Shown here piece by piece: positions 9,079 to 16,354 of a DNA stretch of 64,000 nucleotides. The stretch is from Cyclobacteriaceae bacterium (lineage in GTDB: Bacteria; Bacteroidota; Bacteroidia; Cytophagales; Cyclobacteriaceae), in contig JANQOR010000012.1 in assembly GCA_028285685.1 (NCBI GenBank), forward strand, positions 1-64,000, given 5' to 3'. The first letter of the stretch is position 1. Each line of letters starts with the position of its first letter. Position numbers and translations under genes: made by a program. The notes beneath the pieces were generated by a model. It had not been told where the DNA came from, did no database searches, and saw only the letters and a list, made by a program, of their open reading frames with translations.

Positions 9079-9768
9079 CTACTGAACTTGTACTAATTTG
9101 AACCCTTCACCGTGTATGGTGAGAATCTTCAGAGATGGATCATCCGCAAGGTATTTTCTAACCTTGGCAATGTAGACATCCATACTTCTGGCGTTAAAAT
9201 AACTATCATCCTTCCAGATGCGCTTAAGAGCCACACTTCTAACAACAGTCTGGTTTATGTTCTCGAAAAATATCTTTAACAACTCATTTTCCTTGGTTGT
9301 CAGAGTAATTTCTCTGCTGGGAGTTTTCAGCTTGTTCTCGTTGTAGTGATAGATCAATTCACCGATGTTGAAAGGATTGGGAAACTCTTCAACTTCCTTC
9401 TTCGTGGATCTTTTCAATATAGCTTGAATCCGAACTAGCAGTTCCTCCATACTGAAGGGTTTTGTCATGTAGTCGTCAGCACCAATTGTAAATCCTTTGA
9501 TAATGTCCTGCTTCATTGATTTAGCGGTAAGGAAAATGATTGGCGTGTTATCATCGATCGATCGGATTTCTTTTGCCAGCGCAAACCCATCCTTTTTGGG
9601 CATCATTAAATCCAGAATACATAGGTCAAAATCACCATTTTTGAAGGTTTTCTCACCCTCTTCACCATCTCGGCTAAGTGTGGTTTCGTATCCCTTGAGG
9701 CCAAGATACTCACTTAATATCTCACCCAAATTAGGGTCATCTTCGACGATCAGCAATTTAGGTTTCAT
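9079..9768 (-). CDS. OmpR-family response regulator (pair 1)
   Basis: DNA-binding response regulator of 229 residues. The receiver domain has the acidic pair VEDD (9-11), phospho-acceptor Asp53 in ILDLMMPKKDG, the FLTAKS segment and the TKPF lysine. The C-terminal winged-helix domain has a recognition helix in RSMDVYIAKVRKYL. The start overlaps the end of the kinase gene by 11 bases, so the two are translationally coupled. It resembles the RprY-like regulators of Bacteroidota. Its recognition helix closely matches that of pair 2 (RSLDVFITRLRKYL), consistent with the shared TTAAC operators upstream of both operons. Confidence 0.95.
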   Translation of the reverse strand: MKPKLLIVEDDPNLGEILSEYLGLKGYETTLSRDGEEGEKTFKNGDFDLCILDLMMPKKDGFALAKEIRSIDDNTPIIFLTAKSMKQDIIKGFTIGADDYMTKPFSMEELLVRIQAILKRSTKKEVEEFPNPFNIGELIYHYNENKLKTPSREITLTTKENELLKIFFENINQTVVRSVALKRIWKDDSYFNARSMDVYIAKVRKYLADDPSLKILTIHGEGFKLVQVQ

Positions 9769-11356
9769 TTGCTATGGGCAATGTGATTGAAAATTTACTT
9801 CCTCTTCCAGGTTCACTGTCAACATCCACCTTTCCGCCATGGGCTTCGACCATATTTTGGACGTAGGCGAGACCAAGACCAAATCCCTTCACGTCATGTA
9901 GATTGCCAGTTGGCACGCGGTAAAATTTTTCAAAAATATGTTTCTGTTGCTCCCTGTTCATACCAACTCCTTTATCTTGAACCGTTAGATTAAATTGATC
10001 TTCTGCGTACTCTGTCCTCAATGTGATGTTAGGAGCTTCTGGAGAGTACTTATTTGCATTGTCTAGCAAATTGTGAACAATATTGGTCAGGTGAGTCCTA
10101 TCGCCCTTCACCGTATCGATTTTTGCGTTTTCAACAAGATTAATTCGACCGCCACGCTGCTCGATCTGAACGGAAATGTGCTCTGCCGCCTCTCTCACGA
10201 CCTCATTCATCATAATCATTTCCTCTTTCAAATTGTAGTCCTTGCGATCAATCGCTGCTATCTGTAACACTTTTTCCACCTGTTCTCCCAGCCTTTTGTT
10301 TTCATCATTGATGACTTTGAGGTACTTATTTTTTAGGTTGCTATTCTCAATTTCCTTATCGTTTAAGGCTTCAACCGCCAGCGAAACCGTTGAGATTGGC
10401 GTCTTAAGTTCATGGGTCATGTTGTTGATAAAATCGTTCTTCATCTCCGAGATCTTCTTCTGATGAACTATCGTTCGAATGCTATAACCGAAGCAGAACA
10501 AAATGACGAAGACAAGGAAACCGGAACTTGCCAGTGACGACCAAATTTTGTTAATCAAGAAATTCTTTTTTTCAGGAAAGTCTATCACGATGTAGCTATC
10601 ATTGCCAAAAACGTCATTAGGAAAAAGTCCAGCTTTCAATTCGCTAGCTCCCAATTCCTCCTGTTTATGTTCATTGGTAATCATAATGAACCTATTCAGT
10701 CGAGGGGCAATCACCCCATAGTCGTATTCAATATCAATCCCCTTATAGGTAAGCTCCACGCTCAATAGGGAGTCCAGTTGATGCGGATTAAATCTCGACA
10801 TCAATGATCTGCCAGGAACCATCAAGTCCTTGACAACATCAAAGGTCAATTCATATTTCCTGGAAATTCGTGCCAATTGTTCCTCCAGTTCCTTTATTTC
10901 AATGTCCTTCTTTTTCAATTGGTCATCTACACCCTCCTCCACGATGAACGGATTTTTCTGAAAAAAAAGGCCCTGTGTGCCACTTGAGAAATTTACCACC
11001 AGCTGAAGCTCATCACCGAACTGAACGGTATCGAAAAACATAAGAGCTTGCTGGTTCCCTTGATTGGATAACTCCATTCTCGGTTTAAACTGTCGTTTGA
11101 CCATTTGCTTGGAACGTTGCTGACCTTCTTCAAGTCCTGGAGTCGAATTCAAAACCCTGAGCTTGTTATATGCCGCAATCGCCTCATGCTTCTCCAATTT
11201 GCTCGCTACATTGTTAAGCGCTTCAAGCACATCTTTCCTAAATCGCTCTTCATTGGCAGTGACCAGGCTATCAATCCAAAAAAGTTGGAAGGCAATTAGT
11301 CCAATCATAGAGAGGCCCATTAGGCCAATAACCCATCTAAGCTTCAGGCGCTTCAT
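9758..11356 (-). CDS. Membrane sensor histidine kinase (pair 1)
   Basis: Sensor kinase of 532 residues and partner of the overlapping response regulator. TM1 is at about 8-28. A large periplasmic domain (30-270) with a coiled-coil stretch around 145-170 is followed by TM2 at 272-292. Next come the dimerisation/phosphotransfer domain with His315 in NNMTHELKTP and the ATPase domain with the N box (LLDNANKYSP), G1 (DKGVGM), F box (FEKFYR) and G2 (GFGLGLAY). No HAMP domain is seen. The stimulus is unknown. A -7 element TATTTTTG lies only four bases before the ATG, suggesting a leaderless transcript under control of the TTAAC array. Confidence 0.95.
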   Translation of the reverse strand: MKRLKLRWVIGLMGLSMIGLIAFQLFWIDSLVTANEERFRKDVLEALNNVASKLEKHEAIAAYNKLRVLNSTPGLEEGQQRSKQMVKRQFKPRMELSNQGNQQALMFFDTVQFGDELQLVVNFSSGTQGLFFQKNPFIVEEGVDDQLKKKDIEIKELEEQLARISRKYELTFDVVKDLMVPGRSLMSRFNPHQLDSLLSVELTYKGIDIEYDYGVIAPRLNRFIMITNEHKQEELGASELKAGLFPNDVFGNDSYIVIDFPEKKNFLINKIWSSLASSGFLVFVILFCFGYSIRTIVHQKKISEMKNDFINNMTHELKTPISTVSLAVEALNDKEIENSNLKNKYLKVINDENKRLGEQVEKVLQIAAIDRKDYNLKEEMIMMNEVVREAAEHISVQIEQRGGRINLVENAKIDTVKGDRTHLTNIVHNLLDNANKYSPEAPNITLRTEYAEDQFNLTVQDKGVGMNREQQKHIFEKFYRVPTGNLHDVKGFGLGLAYVQNMVEAHGGKVDVDSEPGRGSKFSITLPIANET

Positions 11357-11360
11357 GGTC

Positions 11361-11368
11361 CAAAAATA
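11361..11368 (-). promoter_or_regulatory. -7 element of kinase/regulator operon 1
   Basis: Read on the reverse strand, TATTTTTG at 11368-11361 matches TAnnTTTG exactly. The start codon follows after four bases. No TTG/TTTG is found at the -33 position, which fits a promoter needing an activator. Confidence 0.6.
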
Positions 11369-11395
11369 CGAGCATAATCACCGATCAGTTCTCAT

Positions 11396-11431
11396 TTAAC
11401 CATTTTTAACACAGATTAACTGGTGCTTAAC
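11396..11431. promoter_or_regulatory. Phased TTAAC repeats, probable operator of pair 1
   Basis: TTAAC occurs at 11396, 11406, 11416 and 11427, that is at 10-, 10- and 11-base steps on one face of the helix. Relative to the predicted start of the kinase operon these are near -40, -50, -60 and -71. The array lies between the divergent kinase and T9SS-cargo genes and could serve both. Confidence 0.6.
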
Positions 11432-11487
11432 AGTCCTTCACCATGCGTGATCGTATCTTAGAATACATGGATTTAATTTCAACAATT

Positions 11488-12327
11488 ATGACAAAGAATA
11501 TTCGGTTGATACTCACACTTTTTTTCGTAAGTGGAATGCTAACTGGTAGGTCGCAGGACGAAAAAAGTAAAATAACGGTTGAAATCACGAAGGAGGTAAA
11601 TGGGGAGAAAAGAACTTTCAAAGGGGAATATGAAAATGCTGAGCAGATGAGGTCTGACCCCAATTACCAAGAATTCGCAGGAGAAGATGGAGGTCTCAAG
11701 CTTTGGTTTGATCAAGATGGTACCGACACTGATTTACTTCTTAACCTTGATCAGTTTAACCAATTCGGTAAGTCATTCAAATTCGGTTTTGGAGGCAGTG
11801 GTTTGGATGGGTTTGATCTTTTTAGACATTTTGGGATCGACTCAACGGATGAATCATCCGGTTTTTTCCACCTCGACGGGGACGACTGGGAAGAGCGGGA
11901 GGAGAGTCTTGACAAATTGCAAGAAGAAATGAGAAGTTTGATGGATCATCTTGGAGAAGGAGAAGATAGTCGTGTATTCATGTTTAGCACTAAACGATTG
12001 AAAATCCTTGATGTTGAAGGTGATGAGTTTGGTAAGAAGGGATCAGTAAGCGAAAACAACTTGCTAGAGCTCGATAATCTTAGTTTCTTTCCAAATCCTT
12101 CAACGGACGGACGATTTAAAATACGTTTCAGTGTGCCAAAAGAAGATGAACTCAACATCAAGGTATTTAACATCGAAGGCAAAGAAGTCTTCAACCGCTA
12201 CTTTGAACGATTTGGAGGACTGTATTCAGAAACACTCGATCTTTCTGGGCAAAAAGAGGGAATGTATCTACTGGAAATAAGTCAAAGCAAGCAGCGGTTA
12301 ACCAAAAAGATAATGATAACCAAGTAG
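11488..12327 (+). CDS. T9SS-sorted exported protein, divergent from kinase 1
   Basis: An exported protein of about 279 residues and unknown function. From the chosen ATG (11488) the N-terminus is a clear signal peptide (KNIRLILTLFFVSGMLTGRSQ); the earlier ATG at 11443 would add 15 residues in front of it and is less likely. The middle is acidic and low in complexity, with Gly/Phe/Asp-rich segments and an EEREESLDKLQEEMRSL helix. The last 80 residues are a type A T9SS sorting domain: LSFFPNPSTDGRF, then IKVFNIEGKEV and GMYLLEI. It is read away from kinase 1 across the TTAAC array, so it may be a target of that system. A good terminator follows. Confidence 0.8.
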   Translation: MTKNIRLILTLFFVSGMLTGRSQDEKSKITVEITKEVNGEKRTFKGEYENAEQMRSDPNYQEFAGEDGGLKLWFDQDGTDTDLLLNLDQFNQFGKSFKFGFGGSGLDGFDLFRHFGIDSTDESSGFFHLDGDDWEEREESLDKLQEEMRSLMDHLGEGEDSRVFMFSTKRLKILDVEGDEFGKKGSVSENNLLELDNLSFFPNPSTDGRFKIRFSVPKEDELNIKVFNIEGKEVFNRYFERFGGLYSETLDLSGQKEGMYLLEISQSKQRLTKKIMITK

Positions 12328-12348
12328 CATACGTAGGTTTGACTATGA

Positions 12349-12380
12349 CCGGCGGCTCCCTTCAAGCTGCTGGTTTTTTT
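12349..12380 (+). terminator. Intrinsic terminator of the T9SS-cargo gene
   Basis: CCGGCGGCT (12349-12357) pairs with AGCTGCTGG (12365-12373), nine pairs including two G-U, with a seven-base loop and then seven T. Confidence 0.8.
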
Positions 12381-13524
12381 AGGTGTTGACCATCATAAAT
12401 CCAAGATAAGTCCCTATTGCATTTCCCAGCGAACCTATCAAAACAGCTGCAAGAAGTAAATCGTCTCTTTTCAAGCTTCTTGCTAATGCAAGAGCTGAAG
12501 AGGAGCCACCAACGTTCGCTTGAGAGGCTACACCAACCATTTCCCAATCATACTTTAAGAGCCATCCAAGGAGAATGATCACAACAGCATGGATAAGAAT
12601 TGTCAAGGACAGATAAGCCAATACTTGTACAGCAACTTCTCCTGCGGCAGACAAAGCTGATAGTTCGCAAAAGGCTCCAACAACTGACAGGAATAGGTAA
12701 ACGGAAAACAGCCCCAGAATTTTAGATTCTTTTAATTCCTGGAAAAATTTCAATTGTGCGAGTACTAAGGCCAAGGTGGTTACAATAAGAATCGAAGGGA
12801 CACTTGTAACGTCGGAAATCCAATTCGAGAACACCATAGCCGCGCACGTTATAAAAATCAGGATGGACAAAGAATAAATGGACAGGCTAGATGAATCGTA
12901 CTCGTCTTCCAAAACTTCTGATTTCTGTACGGCCCGTTTCCTCTTGACCAATTTGTTTAGTGCTACGGGCAAAGTGATGGTCACCGCCATCCAAACTGCG
13001 GTCAGGATATTGTCGACGGCTACTATTGTGGTATACAGTAAACCTTGTTCCATCATCTTGTAATGAATAGCAATAGCGTTAAAATTGAGACTTCCGCCTG
13101 TATAGGTCCCTGTGATCATTCCCGCAATCGGAGATGCCCACTCTCCAAATTCACCCCCAATAGCTCTGCTGGCAACAAACACTCCGGCACATGTTCCTAA
13201 GGCTCCGCCCAGAAATAGAACAAGCATTGGTGTGCCCGCTATTTTGAGATCCTTAAGGTTTACTCCCAGAAGTAGTAGAAAAATGGACGCAGGGGCTATG
13301 TATGTGAATATATGATCATAAACTACAGATGGGTTTGAAGCTGAGGGTATCAATCCAACGTTCGCAGTAATAGCCGTAATTAGAATGGCCAAAAGTGCAG
13401 CTCCAATATGCTTTAACTGAGTGTTTCGCTCCAGGTAGATAGCCAGTAAAATATTGAAAAAGAGAACCGTAAGAACAAATAATGGACTGCTTTGGAATCC
13501 CAATGGGTTGAAGTTTAAACCCAA
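12379..13524 (-). CDS. DUF819-family integral membrane protein
   Basis: A 381-residue protein with about ten hydrophobic helices, matching the DUF819 (YjcL-like) family of predicted transporters. Visible family features are ITANVGLIPSAS after the second or third helix, a glycine-rich stretch GMITGTYTGGSLNFNAIA near the middle, and ASQANVGGSSSALALA near the end. Substrate unknown. It starts five bases after response regulator 2 stops, so it forms the third gene of that operon and may be what the two-component system controls. It converges with the T9SS-cargo gene. Confidence 0.88.
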   Translation of the reverse strand: MGLNFNPLGFQSSPLFVLTVLFFNILLAIYLERNTQLKHIGAALLAILITAITANVGLIPSASNPSVVYDHIFTYIAPASIFLLLLGVNLKDLKIAGTPMLVLFLGGALGTCAGVFVASRAIGGEFGEWASPIAGMITGTYTGGSLNFNAIAIHYKMMEQGLLYTTIVAVDNILTAVWMAVTITLPVALNKLVKRKRAVQKSEVLEDEYDSSSLSIYSLSILIFITCAAMVFSNWISDVTSVPSILIVTTLALVLAQLKFFQELKESKILGLFSVYLFLSVVGAFCELSALSAAGEVAVQVLAYLSLTILIHAVVIILLGWLLKYDWEMVGVASQANVGGSSSALALARSLKRDDLLLAAVLIGSLGNAIGTYLGFMMVNT

Positions 13525-13529
13525 TGATA

Positions 13530-14213
13530 CTAATTAAGTTCTACTAAACTAAATCCAACCCCATGATGATTCTTGATTTCGATGGTTGGATCTGCTTTTA
13601 GATATTTTCTCAGACGCGTAATAAAAACATCCAGGCTCCTGCCTTTAAAGTAATCGTTCTCACCCCAAATTTCTTCCAGAATATCTTCTCGCTTTACTAG
13701 CGTCCCCTTATTAACCAGTAACATTCTTAGCAATTGACCTTCCATTTGGGTAAGAGGATGTTTTTCACCATCAATCAAGTAGCATATGTTAATTACGTCG
13801 TATTTTGAATTCCCAAACTCCATAATTTGCGACGTTGTGTTTGCGCTTTCCGCTGTTCTGCGTAAGAATACCTGAATTCGATATGCAAGTTCCTTGATTG
13901 AAAAAGGTTTCGTGATGTAGTCATCCCCTCCTATCTCGAATCCGCGAAGGCGATCTTCTTCAAGAGATTTGGCGGTAAGAAATATGATCGGAACGAATTC
14001 GTCCAGTGCTCTAATTTTCTCTGCGAGGACAAAACCATCCATCTTGGGCATCATCACATCCACCAAACAGATCTCAGGGGTTGTCCTATCGTATAGATCA
14101 AGTGCTTCTTCTCCATTCTTTGCCCAATGCACCTCATGATCGAGAGATCCAAGGTTGTCACTAACCATGAATCCGAGGTTCTCATCATCTTCAGCAAGTA
14201 ATATTCTAGCCAT
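13530..14213 (-). CDS. OmpR-family response regulator (pair 2)
   Basis: A 227-residue response regulator with receiver domain (AEDDEN at 8-12, phospho-acceptor Asp52 in CLVDVMMPKMDG, FLTAKS, TKPF) and C-terminal winged helix with RSLDVFITRLRKYL as probable recognition helix. Its start overlaps the 3' end of kinase 2 by eight bases. It is paralogous to the regulator at 9079-9768 in order, spacing and DNA-contact helix. Confidence 0.95.
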   Translation of the reverse strand: MARILLAEDDENLGFMVSDNLGSLDHEVHWAKNGEEALDLYDRTTPEICLVDVMMPKMDGFVLAEKIRALDEFVPIIFLTAKSLEEDRLRGFEIGGDDYITKPFSIKELAYRIQVFLRRTAESANTTSQIMEFGNSKYDVINICYLIDGEKHPLTQMEGQLLRMLLVNKGTLVKREDILEEIWGENDYFKGRSLDVFITRLRKYLKADPTIEIKNHHGVGFSLVELN

Positions 14214-15438
14214 TGCTCAATGTTACTGTGAATTTACTTCCGAGCCCTACAGTCGACTCTAGATCAAGCTTGGCCTTCAGTTTCTGTAGTGATTTCTTCA
14301 CAATGTATAAACCAAGACCAAACCCTTTCACGTTATGCTGATCCTTACTTTCAGGAACCCTGTAAAACTTGTTGAAGATCTTCTTTTGCTGGTCCTTTGG
14401 AATCCCTGTGCCATTATCTGTTATGCTAATCATGACTTTTTTCCCCTCATTTTCAGCATTGATATCAATCACGGATCCACCATATTTTATAGCATTGTCG
14501 ATGAGGTTACTTAGTACATTGTCGAGAAGATCCGGATTCGTGATTAAGCTAACTCGTTCGCTTTTTAGTCGCCATTCCACCATTTTCCTTTGGTACTGCT
14601 GTTTGGATCTTTCAACGAGAGCATCGAGATATTCATCCAAGTGAATCTTCTCAAGTGGAATCCCTGACCTGTCATCTAGCATCGCTCCCTTAAGGATCTT
14701 TTCGACATGATTCTCCAATCGTTCAGTTTCCTGGCTGATTATCTGGATGTACTTATCGCCATCTCCCTGAAATTTTTCTGACAATGTCCCGGTGGCCAGA
14801 GAAAGTGTCGCTAAGGGAGTCTTGAGCTCATGTGTCACATTGTTGATGAAATCCTTCTGAACTTCGCTTAATCTTTTTTGCTTAAAAATTACAAACAAGC
14901 CATATCCGAAGAAGAGCAAAACAACAATGGTAAGGCCGGTTGTAAACTTCCATAGATCCATTCCCCCGATAATGCTTTTGGACTTGCTGGGAAAGTAAAC
15001 ACCAAAATAATATTCTTCTTCCTTGAGCTCCGGGAAAAAATCTTTATGCTCTACGGAGACAAGGTTTACGTTGTCAGCATAAACCATTTGATCACTTTGG
15101 CAATCGTACACACCATACTCAAAATCATCCGTGATCGATCGTTCTCTTACTTCGGCGGTGATTAGGTATTCCAGTGTCTTCAGGTCAATTCGATCATTTG
15201 TTCGAACAATAAAGTAGTTGCCAGAAACCTGTTCGATTGGATTCCCAGAAGGTATCTGTTTCCCATTCGCCTCACACAATGATTCCACCACGTTTCTGAG
15301 TGCCACCTGAACATTATGGCTAAACACCTGGTCTTGCTGATCGATCGCACGATTGATCCAGTAGATCTGCGTACTTACTATCCCGATCAGCGTGACTATG
15401 GCCAAAACCACTAAAATTCGAATGTTCGAACTCTTCAT
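14206..15438 (-). CDS. Membrane sensor histidine kinase (pair 2)
   Basis: A 410-residue sensor kinase: TM1 at about 7-27, a short periplasmic domain (30-160) with three cysteines, TM2 at 163-186, His203 in NNVTHELKTP, then N box (NLIDNAIKYGG), G1 (DNGTGI), F box (FNKFYR) and G2 (GFGLGLYIV). It is first in the operon kinase-regulator-DUF819. A -7 element TAATTTTG lies five bases before the ATG. Its sensor domain is about 115 residues shorter than that of pair 1, so the stimulus probably differs although the output motif looks shared. Confidence 0.95.
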   Translation of the reverse strand: MKSSNIRILVVLAIVTLIGIVSTQIYWINRAIDQQDQVFSHNVQVALRNVVESLCEANGKQIPSGNPIEQVSGNYFIVRTNDRIDLKTLEYLITAEVRERSITDDFEYGVYDCQSDQMVYADNVNLVSVEHKDFFPELKEEEYYFGVYFPSKSKSIIGGMDLWKFTTGLTIVVLLFFGYGLFVIFKQKRLSEVQKDFINNVTHELKTPLATLSLATGTLSEKFQGDGDKYIQIISQETERLENHVEKILKGAMLDDRSGIPLEKIHLDEYLDALVERSKQQYQRKMVEWRLKSERVSLITNPDLLDNVLSNLIDNAIKYGGSVIDINAENEGKKVMISITDNGTGIPKDQQKKIFNKFYRVPESKDQHNVKGFGLGLYIVKKSLQKLKAKLDLESTVGLGSKFTVTLSNG

Positions 15439-15443
15439 AAATT

Positions 15444-15451
15444 CAAAATTA
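15444..15451 (-). promoter_or_regulatory. -7 element of kinase/regulator operon 2
   Basis: Read on the reverse strand, TAATTTTG at 15451-15444 matches TAnnTTTG; the start codon follows after five bases. No good -33 element is present. Confidence 0.6.
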
Positions 15452-15459
15452 GGACTTTG

Positions 15460-15517
15460 TTAACAAGGTCACAGAATGTTTAACAAGTCGTTAACAATCA
15501 TTAGTAAGTCGTTAACA
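15460..15517. promoter_or_regulatory. Phased TTAACA repeats, probable operator of pair 2
   Basis: TTAACA occurs at 15460, 15480, 15491 and 15512, with a variant TTAGTA at 15501. The steps of 20, 11, 10 and 11 bases keep one helical face. Relative to the predicted start of the kinase operon the last four are near -42, -53, -63 and -74, almost the same positions as in operon 1. The array separates kinase 2 from the divergent DUF1573 gene. Confidence 0.65.
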
Positions 15518-15560
15518 AAAGGTGTTCAATCCAGCCACAACATTTGAATCAAAATTTTTA

Positions 15561-15929
15561 ATGATGAAAAAAACAGTATCAATTTTATTCCTTGGTATCG
15601 CAGTAGCTGTGGTAGCCGGAATATCTCCACTGAAGTGGAAAGCGACATCTATCAACCTTGGTGAAGTCTCCGTAAATGAAAAGAAGGAGTTGAGTTTCGA
15701 ATTCACCAACACTAGTGATGCATCTATCACCATCCTTGAAGCAAAGGGCTCCTGTGGATGTACCAATGTTCAATTTCCCAGAGAGGAAATAAAGTCTGGT
15801 GAAACAGCGTCAATCACAGCTGACTTCAGATCAGGTAAGGTTGGAGCTTTCAAAAAGAACATCCGTATCAAAACTTCAGAAAATGAAGGATATACCTATT
15901 TGTATTTCGCCGGCGAAGTGGTGGAATAA
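15561..15929 (+). CDS. DUF1573 domain exported protein
   Basis: A protein of about 122 residues with a signal peptide (KKTVSILFLGIAVAVVAG) and one DUF1573 domain, an Ig-like fold common in Bacteroidota. The hallmark GSCGCTNVQFPREEIKSGE and the end strand YLYFAGEV are present. The ATG at 15561 (followed by another at 15564) is chosen because upstream in-frame codons to 15522 would add a non-signal extension. A near-consensus -7 element (AACATTTG, 15538-15545) precedes it. It is divergent from kinase 2 across the TTAACA array and ends in a strong terminator. Confidence 0.88.
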   Translation: MMKKTVSILFLGIAVAVVAGISPLKWKATSINLGEVSVNEKKELSFEFTNTSDASITILEAKGSCGCTNVQFPREEIKSGETASITADFRSGKVGAFKKNIRIKTSENEGYTYLYFAGEVVE

Positions 15930-15954
15930 CTTCAAACGTGCTTGATTTCATGAA

Positions 15955-15978
15955 AGCCGGCTGGTGCCGGCTTTTTTT
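15955..15978 (+). terminator. Intrinsic terminator after the DUF1573 gene
   Basis: AGCCGGC (15955-15961), loop TGGT, GCCGGCT (15966-15972) and a T-tract form a strong intrinsic terminator. Confidence 0.88.
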
Positions 15979-16049
15979 GATTTTTCTACATCAAAAAAGC
16001 TGTTCAATGAATTGGCTCTAATTATTTATGAACTACTATCCTGAATGCT

Positions 16050-16057
16050 TAATTTTG
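16050..16057 (+). promoter_or_regulatory. -7 element of the tRNA-Val gene
   Basis: TAATTTTG matches TAnnTTTG exactly and ends eight bases before the mature tRNA 5' end. A weak -33-like TTTATG lies at 16025-16030. Confidence 0.6.
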
Positions 16058-16064
16058 AGCCATT

Positions 16065-16142
16065 GGGGTATTAGCTCAGTTGGTTTAGAGCGCTTGCTTG
16101 ACAGGCAAGAGGTCACTGGTTCGAATCCAGTATATCCCACCA
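16065..16142 (+). tRNA. tRNA-Val (anticodon GAC)
   Basis: The cloverleaf is complete. The acceptor stem GGGGTAT pairs with ATATCCC (one G-U), and the D arm contains AGCTCAGTTGGTTTAGAGC. The anticodon stem CTTGC/GCAAG encloses loop TTGACAG with anticodon GAC, reading valine GUC/GUU codons. The T arm CTGGTTCGAATCCAG is perfect, discriminator A is at 16139 and CCA is encoded at 16140-16142. Confidence 0.96.
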
Positions 16143-16150
16143 TAGGTGAT

Positions 16151-16329
16151 CGGAGATGGGCAGGGGTCGTTGACGGTCCGTCGCAGCGGTTCAAATCCAA
16201 TACACTCCACTACGGCAGGCGAGGTTTAGAGCGTCCCGAAGATATCGGGAAGATCATTGGAAGGAACGCTCGCTGGCGCTGAAGCTTTAGCGAAAGAGTC
16301 CTCTCCGATCGAATCCAGTATTTCCCACA
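16151..16329 (+). pseudogene. Decayed tRNA-like fragments behind tRNA-Val
   Basis: Two degenerate tRNA-like pieces follow the intact tRNA. The first (about 16151-16212) keeps a TTGAC anticodon-loop match and a T-arm-like GGTTCAAATCC with an acceptor-like tail. The second keeps an 11-base exact match to the D-arm segment (GGTTTAGAGCG at 16223-16233) and a 13-base exact match to the T arm (TCGAATCCAGTAT at 16309-16321). In it the two segments are spread 47 bases further apart than in the tRNA. Neither folds as a tRNA. They look like relics of tandem tRNA duplication or of an insertion at the tRNA 3' end. Confidence 0.5.
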
Positions 16330-16354
16330 GCGATGCTTGATTTAAAGAATTGGC

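Noticed and set aside
11396-11431. TTAAC array as a simple AT-rich stretch
   Set aside because: Exact 10-11 base spacing and the same arrangement in front of the paralogous operon argue against chance, so it was kept as an operator.
16028-16282. Forward open frame covering the tRNA
   Set aside because: It runs through the complete tRNA-Val and the decayed tRNA fragments; the translation is a by-product of tRNA sequence.
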